Source: Achromobacter pulmonis (GTDB taxonomy: Bacteria > Pseudomonadota > Gammaproteobacteria > Burkholderiales > Burkholderiaceae_B). Taken from it: 64,000 nucleotides of DNA. Every line of letters begins with the position of its first letter. Positions within the stretch are counted from its first letter, which is position 1. Under the pieces are notes generated by a model that ran no database searches, was not told where the DNA came from, and saw only the letters and a list, made by a program, of their open reading frames with translations. The stretch is from NCBI RefSeq assembly GCF_002885955.2, contig NZ_POQS01000004.1:193693-257692 (forward strand), in the 5' to 3' direction. Position numbers and translations under genes: made by a program. Below, piece after piece: positions 45,906 to 55,114 of this stretch.

Positions 45906-46562
45906 TCACCCTTCGATCACCGTGTGGGTGAATTCCATCAGGTAGCTCATCAGCGCGTCGGCCCCGGCCATGGCGCGCTCGGGGTCGTTGGCGTAGATGC
46001 CCTCGGCCTCCATCAGGTGGCATTGGGCGCCGCGCTCCAGGTCGCCTTCGTGCTGGAAGGCGTACCAGAACCGCCGGCACTGGATGATCATGGGAATGAT
46101 GGCCTGCACCGCGTAGGGGTTGCGGCTGGCTTCGTGATTGACCCGGTCCAGGGCCTGGTCGGCGTGCATGTAGCCAGCCAGGTCGCCGCGGCTGGCGGCG
46201 TCGACCATGTCATGCGCATGCTGCAGCAGCTTGGCGCGCTGCTCCGGCGTGGCGCGGCGCGCCGAGGACATGGCGATCAGCCGTTCCAGCACGCGGCGCG
46301 TTTCGATCAGGATCAGGTGCTCGGCGATGCGGATTTCGCTCACGCGCAGGCCGCGGCGCGGCTGCTGCTCGATCAGGCCGCTGGCCACCAGGCGCATCAG
46401 CGCTTCGCGGATGGGCGTGCGGCCCAGGCCGGTCATCTGGATCAGGTCGCTTTCGACGATGGGCTGGTTGGGTTCGAGCTTGAGCGTCGCGATCATCTGT
46501 TCGATCGCATCGTAGGCGGCTTCGGTCGCGCGGGTTTTGACGACGGGCGGGGCTTGTTTCAT
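45906..46562 (-). CDS. GntR-family regulator, FadR/FCD subgroup
   Basis: 218 residues: winged helix N-terminus (ESDLIQMTGLGRTPIREALMRLVASGLIEQQPRRG) and an all-helical FCD ligand domain from about 75, with Asp/His residues (RTAPDVDxxxH-like pattern, HADQALDRVNHEASRNPY) that bind a metal-carboxylate ligand in the family. It is convergent with the TRAP-lyase-ALDH operon and most likely controls it. An AT-rich palindrome lies upstream of its own start. Confidence 0.9.
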   Translation of the reverse strand: MKQAPPVVKTRATEAAYDAIEQMIATLKLEPNQPIVESDLIQMTGLGRTPIREALMRLVASGLIEQQPRRGLRVSEIRIAEHLILIETRRVLERLIAMSSARRATPEQRAKLLQHAHDMVDAASRGDLAGYMHADQALDRVNHEASRNPYAVQAIIPMIIQCRRFWYAFQHEGDLERGAQCHLMEAEGIYANDPERAMAGADALMSYLMEFTHTVIEG

Positions 46563-46635
46563 GGCGATGATGACCAGAATCCCTGCAACAGCCGCGGCCG
46601 CGCCGCGCCGGCCGGCAAGCTCGCTGCACGGATCG

Positions 46636-46658
46636 TTAATATTTTTTGAGTATATTAG
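46636..46658. promoter_or_regulatory. AT-rich palindrome upstream of gntR
   Basis: TTAATAT-N9-ATATTAG in the 242-bp gap between divergent gntR and PAS-LuxR genes. Same half-site form and 9-bp spacing as the palindrome before the TRAP operon. Confidence 0.5.
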
Positions 46659-46804
46659 ATTCGGGACCGCGCCGCACGGGCCTATCCGAAAAGCCTGCCG
46701 GGTCTGCGCCCGGTACGCGCAGACTCGTCCGTTTCGCCATCTGGACAGCAGCGGGCCGCGCCGTCATCCTTTACGTTCGTGCCCTGCGAAATGAAGAGGA
46801 CTAC

Positions 46805-48298
46805 GTGACCGCGAAAGCCGCCGCGCCCCATGCGCACCGACAGCATCTGCAGGACATCATCGCCGGCCTGAACGAAGGCATCATTCTGCTGGAATCCAAT
46901 GGCGCCATCGCCTGGGCCAATGACAGCGCCCTGGCCCTGCACGGCGCCGGAAAGCTCGAAGAGCTGGGCGAGACGCCCGCCGGCTACCGCAAGCGCTACA
47001 CCCTCACCTACCGCAACCATCACCGCCTGCCTGCCCGCCAGTATCCGCTGGACCGCCTGGCCGCCGCCGAGCCGTTCGAGGAACTGATGCTGGACCTGCG
47101 GCGCAAGGACGACGAGGAATTCCTGCGCAACGTGCGCGCGCGCGGCCTGAACCTGGAAAACGGCGACGGCGCGGGCTTTCGCGTGCTGATCCTGCACGAC
47201 CAGACCGAACAGATCAACGCCGAGGAGCGCTTCGAGCGCACCTTCAACGCCAATCCCGCTCCCGCCCTGATCTGCCGGCTGGCCGATCTGCGCTACGTGA
47301 AGGTCAACCAGGGCTTTCTGGAAATGACCGGCCATACGCGCGATACCGTGCTGGGTAAGTCCACCTATGAGCTCGACGTGCTGGACGGCGGCGAGGACAA
47401 GGAAGCCGCGGTCGCCCGGCTCGACGAGGGCCGGACCATCCCCCAGCGCGAAGGCGTGGTCAAACTGGCCGACGGCGGCGAGAAGTTCGTGATCGTGGCC
47501 GGCCAGCCCATCGACATGAACGGCGAGCCCTGCATGCTGTTCACCTTCATCGACCTGGAGGCCCGTAAGCGCACCGAACTGGCCCTGCGCGAAAGCGAGG
47601 AGCGCTTCTCCAAGGCCTTCCGCCTGGCGCCCGTGCCCATGGCGCTGTGCGAGGCCGACGACCTGAGCGTGCTGGACGTCAACGACGCCTGCGTGGCGGC
47701 CACCGGGGTGCCCGCGGAGAAAAGCGTCGGCCAGGCGCTGACCGAGCTGGGCCTGCAGTCCTACGACGGCCTGGCCGCCAGCCTGCGCGGCGGCGAAAGC
47801 CTGCGCAACCGCGAGGCCGCGCTGCTCACGCATGACGGCGGGCAGCTGGACTGCCTGGTCTCGGCCGAGCCCGTCATGATCGGCGGCCAGCGGCGCCTGC
47901 TGGTGGTGATGCACGACATCACCGAGCGCAAGCGCTCCGAGACCGAACTACTGACCGCCATCGAGGCCGTCATGCAGGACACCTCCTGGTTCAGCCGCGG
48001 CATCATCGAGAAACTGGCGCAGCTGCGGCAACCCGCTCCCGCCACGCGCGACGTCGCCGAACTGGCGCAGCTGACCTCGCGCGAGCGCGAGGTGCTGGGG
48101 CTGATGTGCCAGGGCCATGACGACGACGGCATCGCCAAGACCCTGAAGCTGTCGCGCAACACGGTGCGCAACCACGTGGCCACCATCTACAGCAAGATCG
48201 GCGTGCACCGCCGCAGCGCCGCCATCGTCTGGGCGCGCGACCGCGGCATCACCGGGCATGAATCGGCCCGCAAGGCCGACAGGCGGCGCCCGGAATGA
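46805..48298 (+). CDS. PAS-domain LuxR-type transcriptional regulator
   Basis: About 497 residues, cytosolic. Three PAS-like domains follow each other (first around IIAGLNEGIILLESNGAIAWAND, second around TFNANPAPALICRLADLRYVKVN, third around AFRLAPVPMALCEADDLSVLDVND), with PAC-type endings FIDLEARKRTE and HDITERKRSE. The C-terminal helix-turn-helix is LTSREREVLGLMCQGHDDDGIAKTL with LSRNTVRNHVATIYSKIGV. There is no kinase or receiver domain, so sensing and DNA binding are in one chain. GTG at 46805 has GAAGAGGA 4 bases upstream; longer in-frame starts lack this. Divergent from gntR. Ligand and targets unknown. Confidence 0.85.
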   Translation: MTAKAAAPHAHRQHLQDIIAGLNEGIILLESNGAIAWANDSALALHGAGKLEELGETPAGYRKRYTLTYRNHHRLPARQYPLDRLAAAEPFEELMLDLRRKDDEEFLRNVRARGLNLENGDGAGFRVLILHDQTEQINAEERFERTFNANPAPALICRLADLRYVKVNQGFLEMTGHTRDTVLGKSTYELDVLDGGEDKEAAVARLDEGRTIPQREGVVKLADGGEKFVIVAGQPIDMNGEPCMLFTFIDLEARKRTELALRESEERFSKAFRLAPVPMALCEADDLSVLDVNDACVAATGVPAEKSVGQALTELGLQSYDGLAASLRGGESLRNREAALLTHDGGQLDCLVSAEPVMIGGQRRLLVVMHDITERKRSETELLTAIEAVMQDTSWFSRGIIEKLAQLRQPAPATRDVAELAQLTSREREVLGLMCQGHDDDGIAKTLKLSRNTVRNHVATIYSKIGVHRRSAAIVWARDRGITGHESARKADRRRPE

Positions 48299-48365
48299 GA
48301 TCCGAATTATTTACAATTGGATGCAAAATAATCGGCCCGGGCGCGTCGCCGAAGATGCGGCCGAG

Positions 48366-48396
48366 TTAGCGGAAGGGGCAAGCCAAAATCCGCTAA
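48366..48396. promoter_or_regulatory. Inverted repeat between the LuxR-type gene and bioB
   Basis: TTAGCGGA-N15-TCCGCTAA, perfect 8-bp arms, 145 bp before the bioB start. Could be an operator or a weak terminator stem; no T tract follows directly. Confidence 0.35.
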
Positions 48397-48540
48397 TTTC
48401 CGCCAACAACACATCAATCAGCAGCTAATTTCTTTCATACCAGGCCGATTGCGCAAACCCTGCGCGGCTTCTTACGATCCGCCGGACCTGCCCTTGCCCA
48501 GCAAGCGGCTCGATTCCGCCAGACCGACAGGAGCCCGTTC

Positions 48541-49557
48541 ATGCAGACCGCCTACATTCCCGTCCCGACTCCCGCCCGGCCCGCCGCCCCCGCCGCCTGG
48601 AGCGCCGCCGACATCCTGGCGCTCTATGAGCTGCCATTCATGGACCTGGTGTTCCGCGCCCAGCAGACGCACCGCGCCCATTTCGACCCCAACGTCATCC
48701 AGCTCTCCAGCCTGCTGTCGATCAAGACCGGCGGGTGCCCCGAGGATTGCGCCTACTGCCCGCAGTCGGCGCACTACGACACCGGCCTGGACGCCGACAA
48801 GCTGATGCCGCTGGCCGACGTGGTGGCCGCTGCGCGCCAGGCCCAGGCCGGCGGCGCGCAGCGCTTCTGCATGGGCGCGGCCTGGCGCAGCCCCAAGCCG
48901 CACCACCTGGACGCGGTGGCCGAGATGGTCAGCGCGGTCAAGGCGCTGGGCCTGGAGACCTGTGTCACGCTGGGCATGCTGCGCGAGGGCCAGGCCGAAC
49001 AGCTCAAAGAGGCCGGCCTGGACTACTACAACCACAACCTGGACACCTCGCCGGAGTTCTACGGCAAGATCATCTCCACCCGCACCTACCAGGACCGCCT
49101 GGACACGCTGGAGCGGGTGCGCGAGGCCGGCATCAGCGTGTGCTGCGGCGGCATCGTCGGCCTGGGCGAATCGCGGCGCGAGCGCGCCGGCCTGATCGCC
49201 CAGCTGGCCAGCATGGACCCCTACCCCGAATCCGTGCCCATCAACAACCTGGTCCAGGTGGAAGGCACGCCGCTGGCCGGCGTGGACGCGCTGGACCCGT
49301 TCGAGTTCGTGCGCACCATCGCGGTGGCGCGCATCGCCATGCCGCGCGCCGCGGTGCGCCTGTCGGCCGGGCGCGAGACCATGGACGACGCGCTGCAGGC
49401 GCTGTGCTTCATGGCCGGGGCCAATTCCATGTTCTACGGCGACGCGCTGCTGACCACCGCCAACCCGCAGATGGAAGCCGACCAGCGCCTGCTGGCGCGC
49501 CTGGGCATGCGCGTGGACGCGGCCGGCCACGGCGGGGAGCCCTCGGCGTGCCGCTGA
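48541..49557 (+). CDS. bioB: Biotin synthase
   Basis: 338-residue radical-SAM enzyme inserting sulfur into dethiobiotin. Radical-SAM cysteines Cys66, Cys70 and Cys73 ([13 protein letters not shown]), [13 protein letters not shown], and the C-terminal YGDALLTT of the family are present. No other biotin gene is beside it. The next gene overlaps its end by 10 bases. Confidence 0.95.
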   Translation: MQTAYIPVPTPARPAAPAAWSAADILALYELPFMDLVFRAQQTHRAHFDPNVIQLSSLLSIKTGGCPEDCAYCPQSAHYDTGLDADKLMPLADVVAAARQAQAGGAQRFCMGAAWRSPKPHHLDAVAEMVSAVKALGLETCVTLGMLREGQAEQLKEAGLDYYNHNLDTSPEFYGKIISTRTYQDRLDTLERVREAGISVCCGGIVGLGESRRERAGLIAQLASMDPYPESVPINNLVQVEGTPLAGVDALDPFEFVRTIAVARIAMPRAAVRLSAGRETMDDALQALCFMAGANSMFYGDALLTTANPQMEADQRLLARLGMRVDAAGHGGEPSACR

Positions 49558-50420
49558 CGCCCGGCCTGCTGTACCTGCTGGCCAGCGTCGCATGCAGCGT
49601 GACGGTGGCCGTGCTGCTCAAGCTGGCCCGGCGCTGGCGGATCGACGTGGGCCAGGCCATCGCCATGAATTACCTGGTCGCCGCCCTGCTCTGCTGGGCC
49701 GTGCTGCGCCCGGACGCCGCCGGGCTGCTGGCTCCGCGCACGCCGTGGCTGGTGCTGGCCGCGCTGGGCGTGCTCCTGCCCAGCGTGTTCCTGGCCATGG
49801 CGCAGGCGGTGCGCCATGCCGGCATCGTGCGCAGCGACGCCGCGCAGCGGCTGTCGCTGTTCATTCCGTTGCTGGCCGCTTTCCTGCTGTTCGGCGAACC
49901 GCCCAGCGCCCGCAAGCTGGGCGCGACGCTGCTGGCCGCCGGCGCGCTGTACTGCCTGCTGCGCCGCGCCCCGCCCGCGGCCGAGGACGGCCCCGGCGGC
50001 GGCCGCGCGACCTGGCTGTGGCCGCTGGCGGTATGGCTGGGCTATGGCGTCATCGACATTCTGTTCAAGCAGATGGCGCGCGCCGGCACCGCGTTCGCGG
50101 GCGGCCTGCTGCTGGCCTTCGTCATCGCCGGCCTGCTGATGCTGGCCTTCCATCTGCTGCGGCGGACGCGCTGGGAGGCCCGCCACCTGGCCGCCGGCGT
50201 GGCGCTGGGGCTGGCGAACTTCGGCAACATCCTGACCTATATCCGCGCGCACCAGGCGCTGCCCGAGCACCCCGCGCTGGTGTTCGCGTCGATGAACATG
50301 GGGGTCGTCACGCTGGGCACGCTGGTCGGCGCGCTGGCGTTTCGCGAGCCGCTGTCGCGCCTGAACCTGCTGGGCATCGCCCTGGCCCTGGCCGCCATCG
50401 TGCTGATGGCGCCCTGGTGA
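49548..50420 (+). CDS. DMT-superfamily (EamA-like) transporter
   Basis: 290 residues with about ten hydrophobic helices in two five-helix halves, ending [19 protein letters not shown], as in drug/metabolite transporters. GTG at 49548 lies inside the bioB 3' end with GGGGAG 8 bases upstream, so it is translationally linked to bioB. Coupling with bioB raises the possibility of biotin or precursor transport, but no specific evidence exists. Confidence 0.82.
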   Translation: MPLTPGLLYLLASVACSVTVAVLLKLARRWRIDVGQAIAMNYLVAALLCWAVLRPDAAGLLAPRTPWLVLAALGVLLPSVFLAMAQAVRHAGIVRSDAAQRLSLFIPLLAAFLLFGEPPSARKLGATLLAAGALYCLLRRAPPAAEDGPGGGRATWLWPLAVWLGYGVIDILFKQMARAGTAFAGGLLLAFVIAGLLMLAFHLLRRTRWEARHLAAGVALGLANFGNILTYIRAHQALPEHPALVFASMNMGVVTLGTLVGALAFREPLSRLNLLGIALALAAIVLMAPW

Positions 50421-50433
50421 CCCTGGGCAGGAT

Positions 50434-51855
50434 TCAGGTGCCGGTGCGGATCTCGCGCTCGTCGCCGGGCTCGGCCGTTTCGTCCGGCGCGGCTTCGGCG
50501 GCATCCGCCGCAGCCGGTTCCGCGGGCGGAACGGCCGCCGACGGATCGGGCTGCACCATCTCCATGGCGATGTCGTTCTCGGGATCGACGCGCGGGTCCA
50601 GCACCGCCGCCGCCGGCGAGCTCTGCAGCGTGTCGGGCATGGGCACGAAGTGCGTGGGCGCCTCTTCCACCTGGTGCGCGCCGGTGACGCGCGTGGGACG
50701 CACCTGCCAGACCAGGATCACGGCGCAGGCCGATATGAACACGTAGTACATGCTGGGGCCGGCCATCGACATCATCATGCCGGCGATCATGGGGCCGACA
50801 CAGGCCCCCACCCCGTAGGTCATGAGCAGCACGGCCGACAGGCTGACCCGGCGTTCGGACTCGACGTGGTCGTTGGCGAAGGCCGCGCCCAGCGGGTACA
50901 GCGTGAACTGCAGCACGCCGAAGATGCAGGACATGGCGACCAGCGCCCAGTACGGCAGCGCGATCCAGCCCCACATGACGATGGGCAGCAGCACCAGCAG
51001 CAAGGCGTTGAAACGGATCATGCCGGCGCGGTTGATGCGGTCGGACAGCCAGCCCATGGGCCATTGGGACAGCAGGCCGGCGGTCACGGCGGCGGCCACG
51101 AAGATGGCCGCCTGCGAGGTGGACAGCCCGTGCTTGGCGGCGTAGACCGCCGCCAGGCCGTAGAAGGCTCCGGACAGGTTGCCCGCCACGAACAGCACCG
51201 TCATCGACAGCGGCACGCGCTGCATGAAGAAACGGATGTCCAGCGGCGCGGGCAGCGGCGTGGGCGGGTGGGAGCGGGCCGTGACGGCGATGGGCACCAG
51301 GCACAGCACCAGGCACATCGCCACCAGGGTCAGCGGGCGCAGGTCCAGCGTGGCGTAGGCGGTCAGGGCCAGCTGGCCCAGCACCGTGCCCAGGCCGGAC
51401 ACCACCATGTAGACGGAGAACACGCGGCCGCGCTGGTGGTTTTCGGTCTGCTCGTTGAGCCAGCTCTCGATGACCATGAATTCGGTCACCATGACGATGC
51501 CCGAGATGACGCGGAACACCAGCCACAGCGGCATGGATTCGACCAGCGTCTGGGCCAGGATCATGCTGGTGGCGATGGCGGCGCAGGCGACGAAGGCCCG
51601 GATGTGGCCGACGCGGATGATGAGGCGGTGGCCCAGGCGCGCCCCGCACACCAGGCCCAGGTAGTAGCCGGCGATCAGGGCGCCGATCCATACCTCGCTG
51701 ACCGATTGCGCGGTCAGCCGAAGGCCCATGTAGGTGTTGAACAGACCTGTGCCGATCAGCATCAGCAAGGTCGCGAAATACAGCGACGAGAATGAGGAAA
51801 GGGTGGCGAGCATGGCGTCGGCGACCGCTGCTGTCGGTAGCGCCGCGGGCCGCAA
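50434..51855 (-). CDS. MFS transporter (YcaD-like)
   Basis: 473 residues: about 12 helices over the first 390, then a hydrophilic tail of some 85 residues rich in Asp, Glu, Pro and Ala (EPAAADAAEAAPDETAEPGD). Similar to the YcaD group of major-facilitator transporters (conserved FMVIESWLNEQTENHQRGRVFSVYM). Start could be ATG 51855 or ATG 51813. Substrate unknown. Confidence 0.85.
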   Translation of the reverse strand: MRPAALPTAAVADAMLATLSSFSSLYFATLLMLIGTGLFNTYMGLRLTAQSVSEVWIGALIAGYYLGLVCGARLGHRLIIRVGHIRAFVACAAIATSMILAQTLVESMPLWLVFRVISGIVMVTEFMVIESWLNEQTENHQRGRVFSVYMVVSGLGTVLGQLALTAYATLDLRPLTLVAMCLVLCLVPIAVTARSHPPTPLPAPLDIRFFMQRVPLSMTVLFVAGNLSGAFYGLAAVYAAKHGLSTSQAAIFVAAAVTAGLLSQWPMGWLSDRINRAGMIRFNALLLVLLPIVMWGWIALPYWALVAMSCIFGVLQFTLYPLGAAFANDHVESERRVSLSAVLLMTYGVGACVGPMIAGMMMSMAGPSMYYVFISACAVILVWQVRPTRVTGAHQVEEAPTHFVPMPDTLQSSPAAAVLDPRVDPENDIAMEMVQPDPSAAVPPAEPAAADAAEAAPDETAEPGDEREIRTGT

Positions 51856-51900
51856 AGGCGGCCCGCGGCGTCGAGCGGTAAAACGGAAACGGCTGGGGGG

Positions 51901-52404
51901 TCAGACCTGCGACAGCATGGTGGCGGCGTCGCTGACTTCGAACTTGCCGGGCGCCTCGACGTTCAGCTGCTTGACCACGCCGTCGACGATTAGCGCCGAG
52001 TAGCGCTGCGAGCGCACGCCCATGCCGCGCTGGACCAGGTCCAGCTCCAGGCCCAGGGCCTGGGTCCACAGCGCCGAGCCGTCGGCCAGCATGCGGACCT
52101 TGCCGTCGGTTTTCTGCTCGCGGCCCCAGGCGCCCATGACGAAGGCGTCGTTGACCGCCACGCACCAGATTTCATCGACGCCCTTGGCCTTGAGCGCGTC
52201 GGCCTGCTCCACGTAGCCGGGCAGGTGCTTGGCCGAGCAGGTGGGCGTGAACGCGCCCGGCACGGCGAACAGCGCGATGGTCTTGCCGCGGACCAGATCG
52301 GCGACCTGGAACGCGTTGGGGCCCAGCGAGCAGCCGGCGGTTTCGGTCTCGATGAATTCGGTCAGGGTGCCGTCGGGCACGCGGTCGCCGACTTTGATCG
52401 TCAT
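51901..52404 (-). CDS. Peroxiredoxin (Prx5-type)
   Basis: 167-residue thiol peroxidase reducing hydroperoxides. Peroxidatic Cys56 in VPGAFTPTCSAKHLPGY, with Thr53 and the distal Arg (VRSQRYSALI) of the catalytic site. Only other cysteines are Cys25 and one in IWCVAV, so it may work as a 1-Cys enzyme or with glutathione. Cytosolic, single gene. Confidence 0.93.
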   Translation of the reverse strand: MTIKVGDRVPDGTLTEFIETETAGCSLGPNAFQVADLVRGKTIALFAVPGAFTPTCSAKHLPGYVEQADALKAKGVDEIWCVAVNDAFVMGAWGREQKTDGKVRMLADGSALWTQALGLELDLVQRGMGVRSQRYSALIVDGVVKQLNVEAPGKFEVSDAATMLSQV

Positions 52405-52630
52405 GGGGAATCTCCAGGGGTAAAGGGATACGGCTTCGGGGGCGGAATCGCCCCGCAGGCTCCATCATAGTTCTTGCGCGGCCCGGGCGCTGCAAAGCCC
52501 GGCCGGGGAAAAGAAGATGCACAGTCTGATACGACTCTATACCGCCCCTACATGGCCTCGAAACGGCTGATTGTCATAATGTGCGGGATATTTTCGTGTG
52601 ACAGACACCCACGCCCGCGGAGATTCACCG

Positions 52631-53068
52631 ATGCGCAAGATCCTGACCCGCCTGGCCTGGGCGCTGGGCGCCGCCGCTCCCCTATGGACCGCCCCCGCCT
52701 GGGCGGCCCCCGACGCCAGCGAACAGATCCAGTACGACTCCTTCGTCATGGCCGCCGGCGCCTCCAACGGCGCGGCCCGCGCCTGCGGCGCCTCCGAGCC
52801 CGACCTGGCCCAGCACCAGTCCAACTCCCGCAAGAACCTGCTCCAGTACGCCCAGGAATACGGCTTTTCGGCGGCCGCGTACGACGCCGAATTCCAGAAG
52901 GGGCAGGCCCAGGGCAAGACCATGATGGACGACATGAAGCGTTCCGGCGTCGACGGCTGCCGCGGCGTGCTGGGCGGGTTCCAGAACGAACGCGTCATGA
53001 GCTATGAGGACATGAAGAACGCCCTGGCCGAGGTCAACGACGGCCTGCCGGGAGAATACGCCAAGTAG
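52631..53068 (+). CDS. Small exported protein of unknown function
   Basis: 145 residues. Signal peptide about 1-26 (MRKILTRLAWALGAAAPLWTAPAWA). Mature part is helical and polar, with two cysteines (ARACGAS and VDGCRGV) that could form one disulfide. ATG 52631 has GGAG 10 bases before it. I do not recognise the family. Confidence 0.7.
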   Translation: MRKILTRLAWALGAAAPLWTAPAWAAPDASEQIQYDSFVMAAGASNGAARACGASEPDLAQHQSNSRKNLLQYAQEYGFSAAAYDAEFQKGQAQGKTMMDDMKRSGVDGCRGVLGGFQNERVMSYEDMKNALAEVNDGLPGEYAK

Positions 53069-53097
53069 GCGGGCGATATGATGTGCCATCCCCATCG

Positions 53098-53964
53098 ATG
53101 GCACCTCTTATGCTCCGCCTGCTCTGCGCCTCGTTCCTGGGCCTTGCCGCCCTCTTCCATTCCGGCGTGCAGGCCGGCGCCGAACTGCTGCACAGCGAAC
53201 GCTCGCGCTTCGGCGCGGTCCTGGTGTTCGAGGAAAACGGCGAACGCTGCATGAACTTCAACACCATGGTGGACTTCGGCCGCCAGACCTGCATGGACCT
53301 GGCCGACCCCGAAAAGCTGGTCTTCTCCTACACCCGCATGATGATGAGCGCGCTGTACGCCAAGCCGGCGCCGGCCAGCATACTGATCGTCGGCCTGGGC
53401 GGCGCGTCCTTGCAGAACACCCTGGCCAGGCTGCTGCCCGAGGCGGTCATCGACACCGTGGAAATCGACCCCGCGGTCGGCAAGGTCGCCGCCGCCTATT
53501 TCGGCTACCGCGAAGGTCCGCGCCAGCGCCTGCACATCGAGGACGGCCGCGCCTACATCGAACGCGCGCATCGCGAGAACCGGCGGTACGACATGGTGAT
53601 GCTGGACGCCTTCGACGTCGACTACATCCCCGAACACCTGATGACGGTGGAATTCCTGGAGCACGTCAAGGCGATCCTGACGGACGACGGCATCGTGGTC
53701 GCCAACACCTTCACCAACAGCCGGCTGTACGAACGGGAATCGGCCACGTACGCGGCCGTGTTCGGGACCTTCTTCAACCTGCGCGAATCGAACCGGGTGA
53801 TCGTGGCGGCGCGCGGGCCGCTGCCGGGGCGCGATGTCCTGGCCGCGAACGCGGCGCGATGGCGTGGCGCGCTGGGCCGCATCGGGGTCGAGCCGGAGCG
53901 GGCGCTGGACCGGTATGGCTCGACCCTGGGGGCGGTGGAAGGGGTGGAGTTGTTGCGGGATTGA
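53098..53964 (+). CDS. Exported spermidine-synthase-like (Rossmann methyltransferase fold) protein
   Basis: About 288 residues. N-terminal segment MLRLLCASFLGLAALFHSGVQAG looks like a signal peptide. The rest is the spermidine synthase fold: ILIVGLGGASLQNTLARLLPEAVIDTVEIDP for cofactor binding and YDMVMLDAFDVDYIPEHL. The polyamine-synthase DxxDPxGP-type motif is replaced by DAFDVDYIP, so it is probably not a true SpeE. Start may be ATG 53098 or 53110. Followed directly by repeat copy C. Confidence 0.72.
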   Translation: MAPLMLRLLCASFLGLAALFHSGVQAGAELLHSERSRFGAVLVFEENGERCMNFNTMVDFGRQTCMDLADPEKLVFSYTRMMMSALYAKPAPASILIVGLGGASLQNTLARLLPEAVIDTVEIDPAVGKVAAAYFGYREGPRQRLHIEDGRAYIERAHRENRRYDMVMLDAFDVDYIPEHLMTVEFLEHVKAILTDDGIVVANTFTNSRLYERESATYAAVFGTFFNLRESNRVIVAARGPLPGRDVLAANAARWRGALGRIGVEPERALDRYGSTLGAVEGVELLRD

Positions 53965-53971
53965 GCGGGGC

Positions 53972-54055
53972 GTAGGATGGGTGCAGCGCGAGAATTCTTA
54001 AGCAAGCACTCAAGTATCCAGCGCGCGTAACCCATCAGGCGGCGCAAGCCGCCGG
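53972..54055. repeat. Dispersed inverted-repeat element, copy C
   Basis: GTAGGATGGGTGCAGCGCGAG at the left end, GCGCGCGTAACCCATC plus GGCGGCGCAAGCCGCCGG at the right, 8 bp after the preceding stop codon. Faces copy D as an inverted pair. Confidence 0.82.
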
Positions 54056-54094
54056 TTTTCTTGGCAAGAGGCCAACAACAGCATGCGACGAAAC

Positions 54095-54178
54095 CCGGCG
54101 GCTTGCGCCGCCTGATGGGTTACGCGCGCTTGGCGCCCGTGTTCTTGTCTGGAGCGTCTCGCGCTGCACCCATCCTAC
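54095..54178. repeat. Dispersed inverted-repeat element, copy D
   Basis: Same ends as copy C in opposite orientation; both are 84 bp but the 30-40 bp interiors differ. The outer GTAGGATG of this copy supplies the TAG stop codon of the dienelactone hydrolase gene (54175-54177). Confidence 0.82.
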
Positions 54179-55053
54179 AGCCCCTTCTGCTTGAACCAGT
54201 CCAGCATGCGGGTCCAGGCCTGTTCGGCTTCGGCCTTGCGGTAGGACGGGCGGTAATCCGCGTGGAAGGCGTGCGGCGCGTCGGGGTAGACGTCGATGCG
54301 CGAGGCCTTGGCCGGCGCGGGGCCTTCGGCCAGGGCCAGCCGCATGCGGTCCACGTCGGTCTGCGGGATGCCGGCGTCCTTGCCGCCGTAGGCGCCCAGC
54401 ACCGGCGCCTTCAGGTCCTTGACCAGGCTCAGCACCGAGCGGGGCTTGAGCTCGCTGGGTTCGCCGCCAAGCTGGCCGTACCACGCGGCGCCGGCCTTCA
54501 GCCTGGGGTTGTGGGCGGCGTAGAGCCAGACCTGGCGTCCGCCCCAGCAGAACCCCAGTATGCCTAGGCGGTCCGGGTCGCCGCCGTTGGCGGCGGCCCA
54601 GGCGGCCGCGGCATCCAGGTCGGCCTGGGCCTGGGCGTCCGGCACCTTGCTGATCACTTCGGCCTGCAGCTTCGGAATGTCGGTGTACTTGGACGGGTCG
54701 CCCTGGCGCGCGAACAATTCCGGCGCGACGGCCAGGTAGCCCTGGTGGGCCAGCCGGCGGCAGACGTCCTGTATGTACTCGTGCACGCCGAAAATCTCCG
54801 ACACCACCAGCAGCGTGGGCAGGTTTTTCTTGCCCTGCGGCGCCGCGCGGTAGGCCGGCATGCGGCCGTCCTTCACCGGGACGCCGATCCTGCCGGCGGT
54901 CAGGCCGGAGGCGTCGGTGGAAATCGCGGTCTGGGCCACGGCCTGGCCGGCCGCAAGCGAGAATCCCGCCGCCACCGACGTGGCGATGAATCCCCGCCGG
55001 TCCAGCCGCAGGGGCGGAAGCAGGCTGTCGAACTGCGCGTCCTGGTCTTTCAT
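54175..55053 (-). CDS. Exported dienelactone-hydrolase-family protein
   Basis: 292 residues. Tat-type leader with twin arginine (DRRGFIATSVAAGFSLAAGQAVA, about 18-40), then an alpha/beta hydrolase of the DLH family: SEIFG with Glu86, nucleophile Cys169 in GFCWGG, an Asp in GGKDAGIPQ, and His in PDAPHAFHAD. Export as a folded protein is predicted. Substrate unknown; DLH relatives cleave lactones in aromatic degradation, but no such pathway is nearby. Confidence 0.86.
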   Translation of the reverse strand: MKDQDAQFDSLLPPLRLDRRGFIATSVAAGFSLAAGQAVAQTAISTDASGLTAGRIGVPVKDGRMPAYRAAPQGKKNLPTLLVVSEIFGVHEYIQDVCRRLAHQGYLAVAPELFARQGDPSKYTDIPKLQAEVISKVPDAQAQADLDAAAAWAAANGGDPDRLGILGFCWGGRQVWLYAAHNPRLKAGAAWYGQLGGEPSELKPRSVLSLVKDLKAPVLGAYGGKDAGIPQTDVDRMRLALAEGPAPAKASRIDVYPDAPHAFHADYRPSYRKAEAEQAWTRMLDWFKQKGL

Positions 55054-55114
55054 CGAGCATCTCCTGGCAAAGGCCGGCCCGGGGCGCAGGCGCGCCCCTC
55101 GCGGCCAGCCGGGT

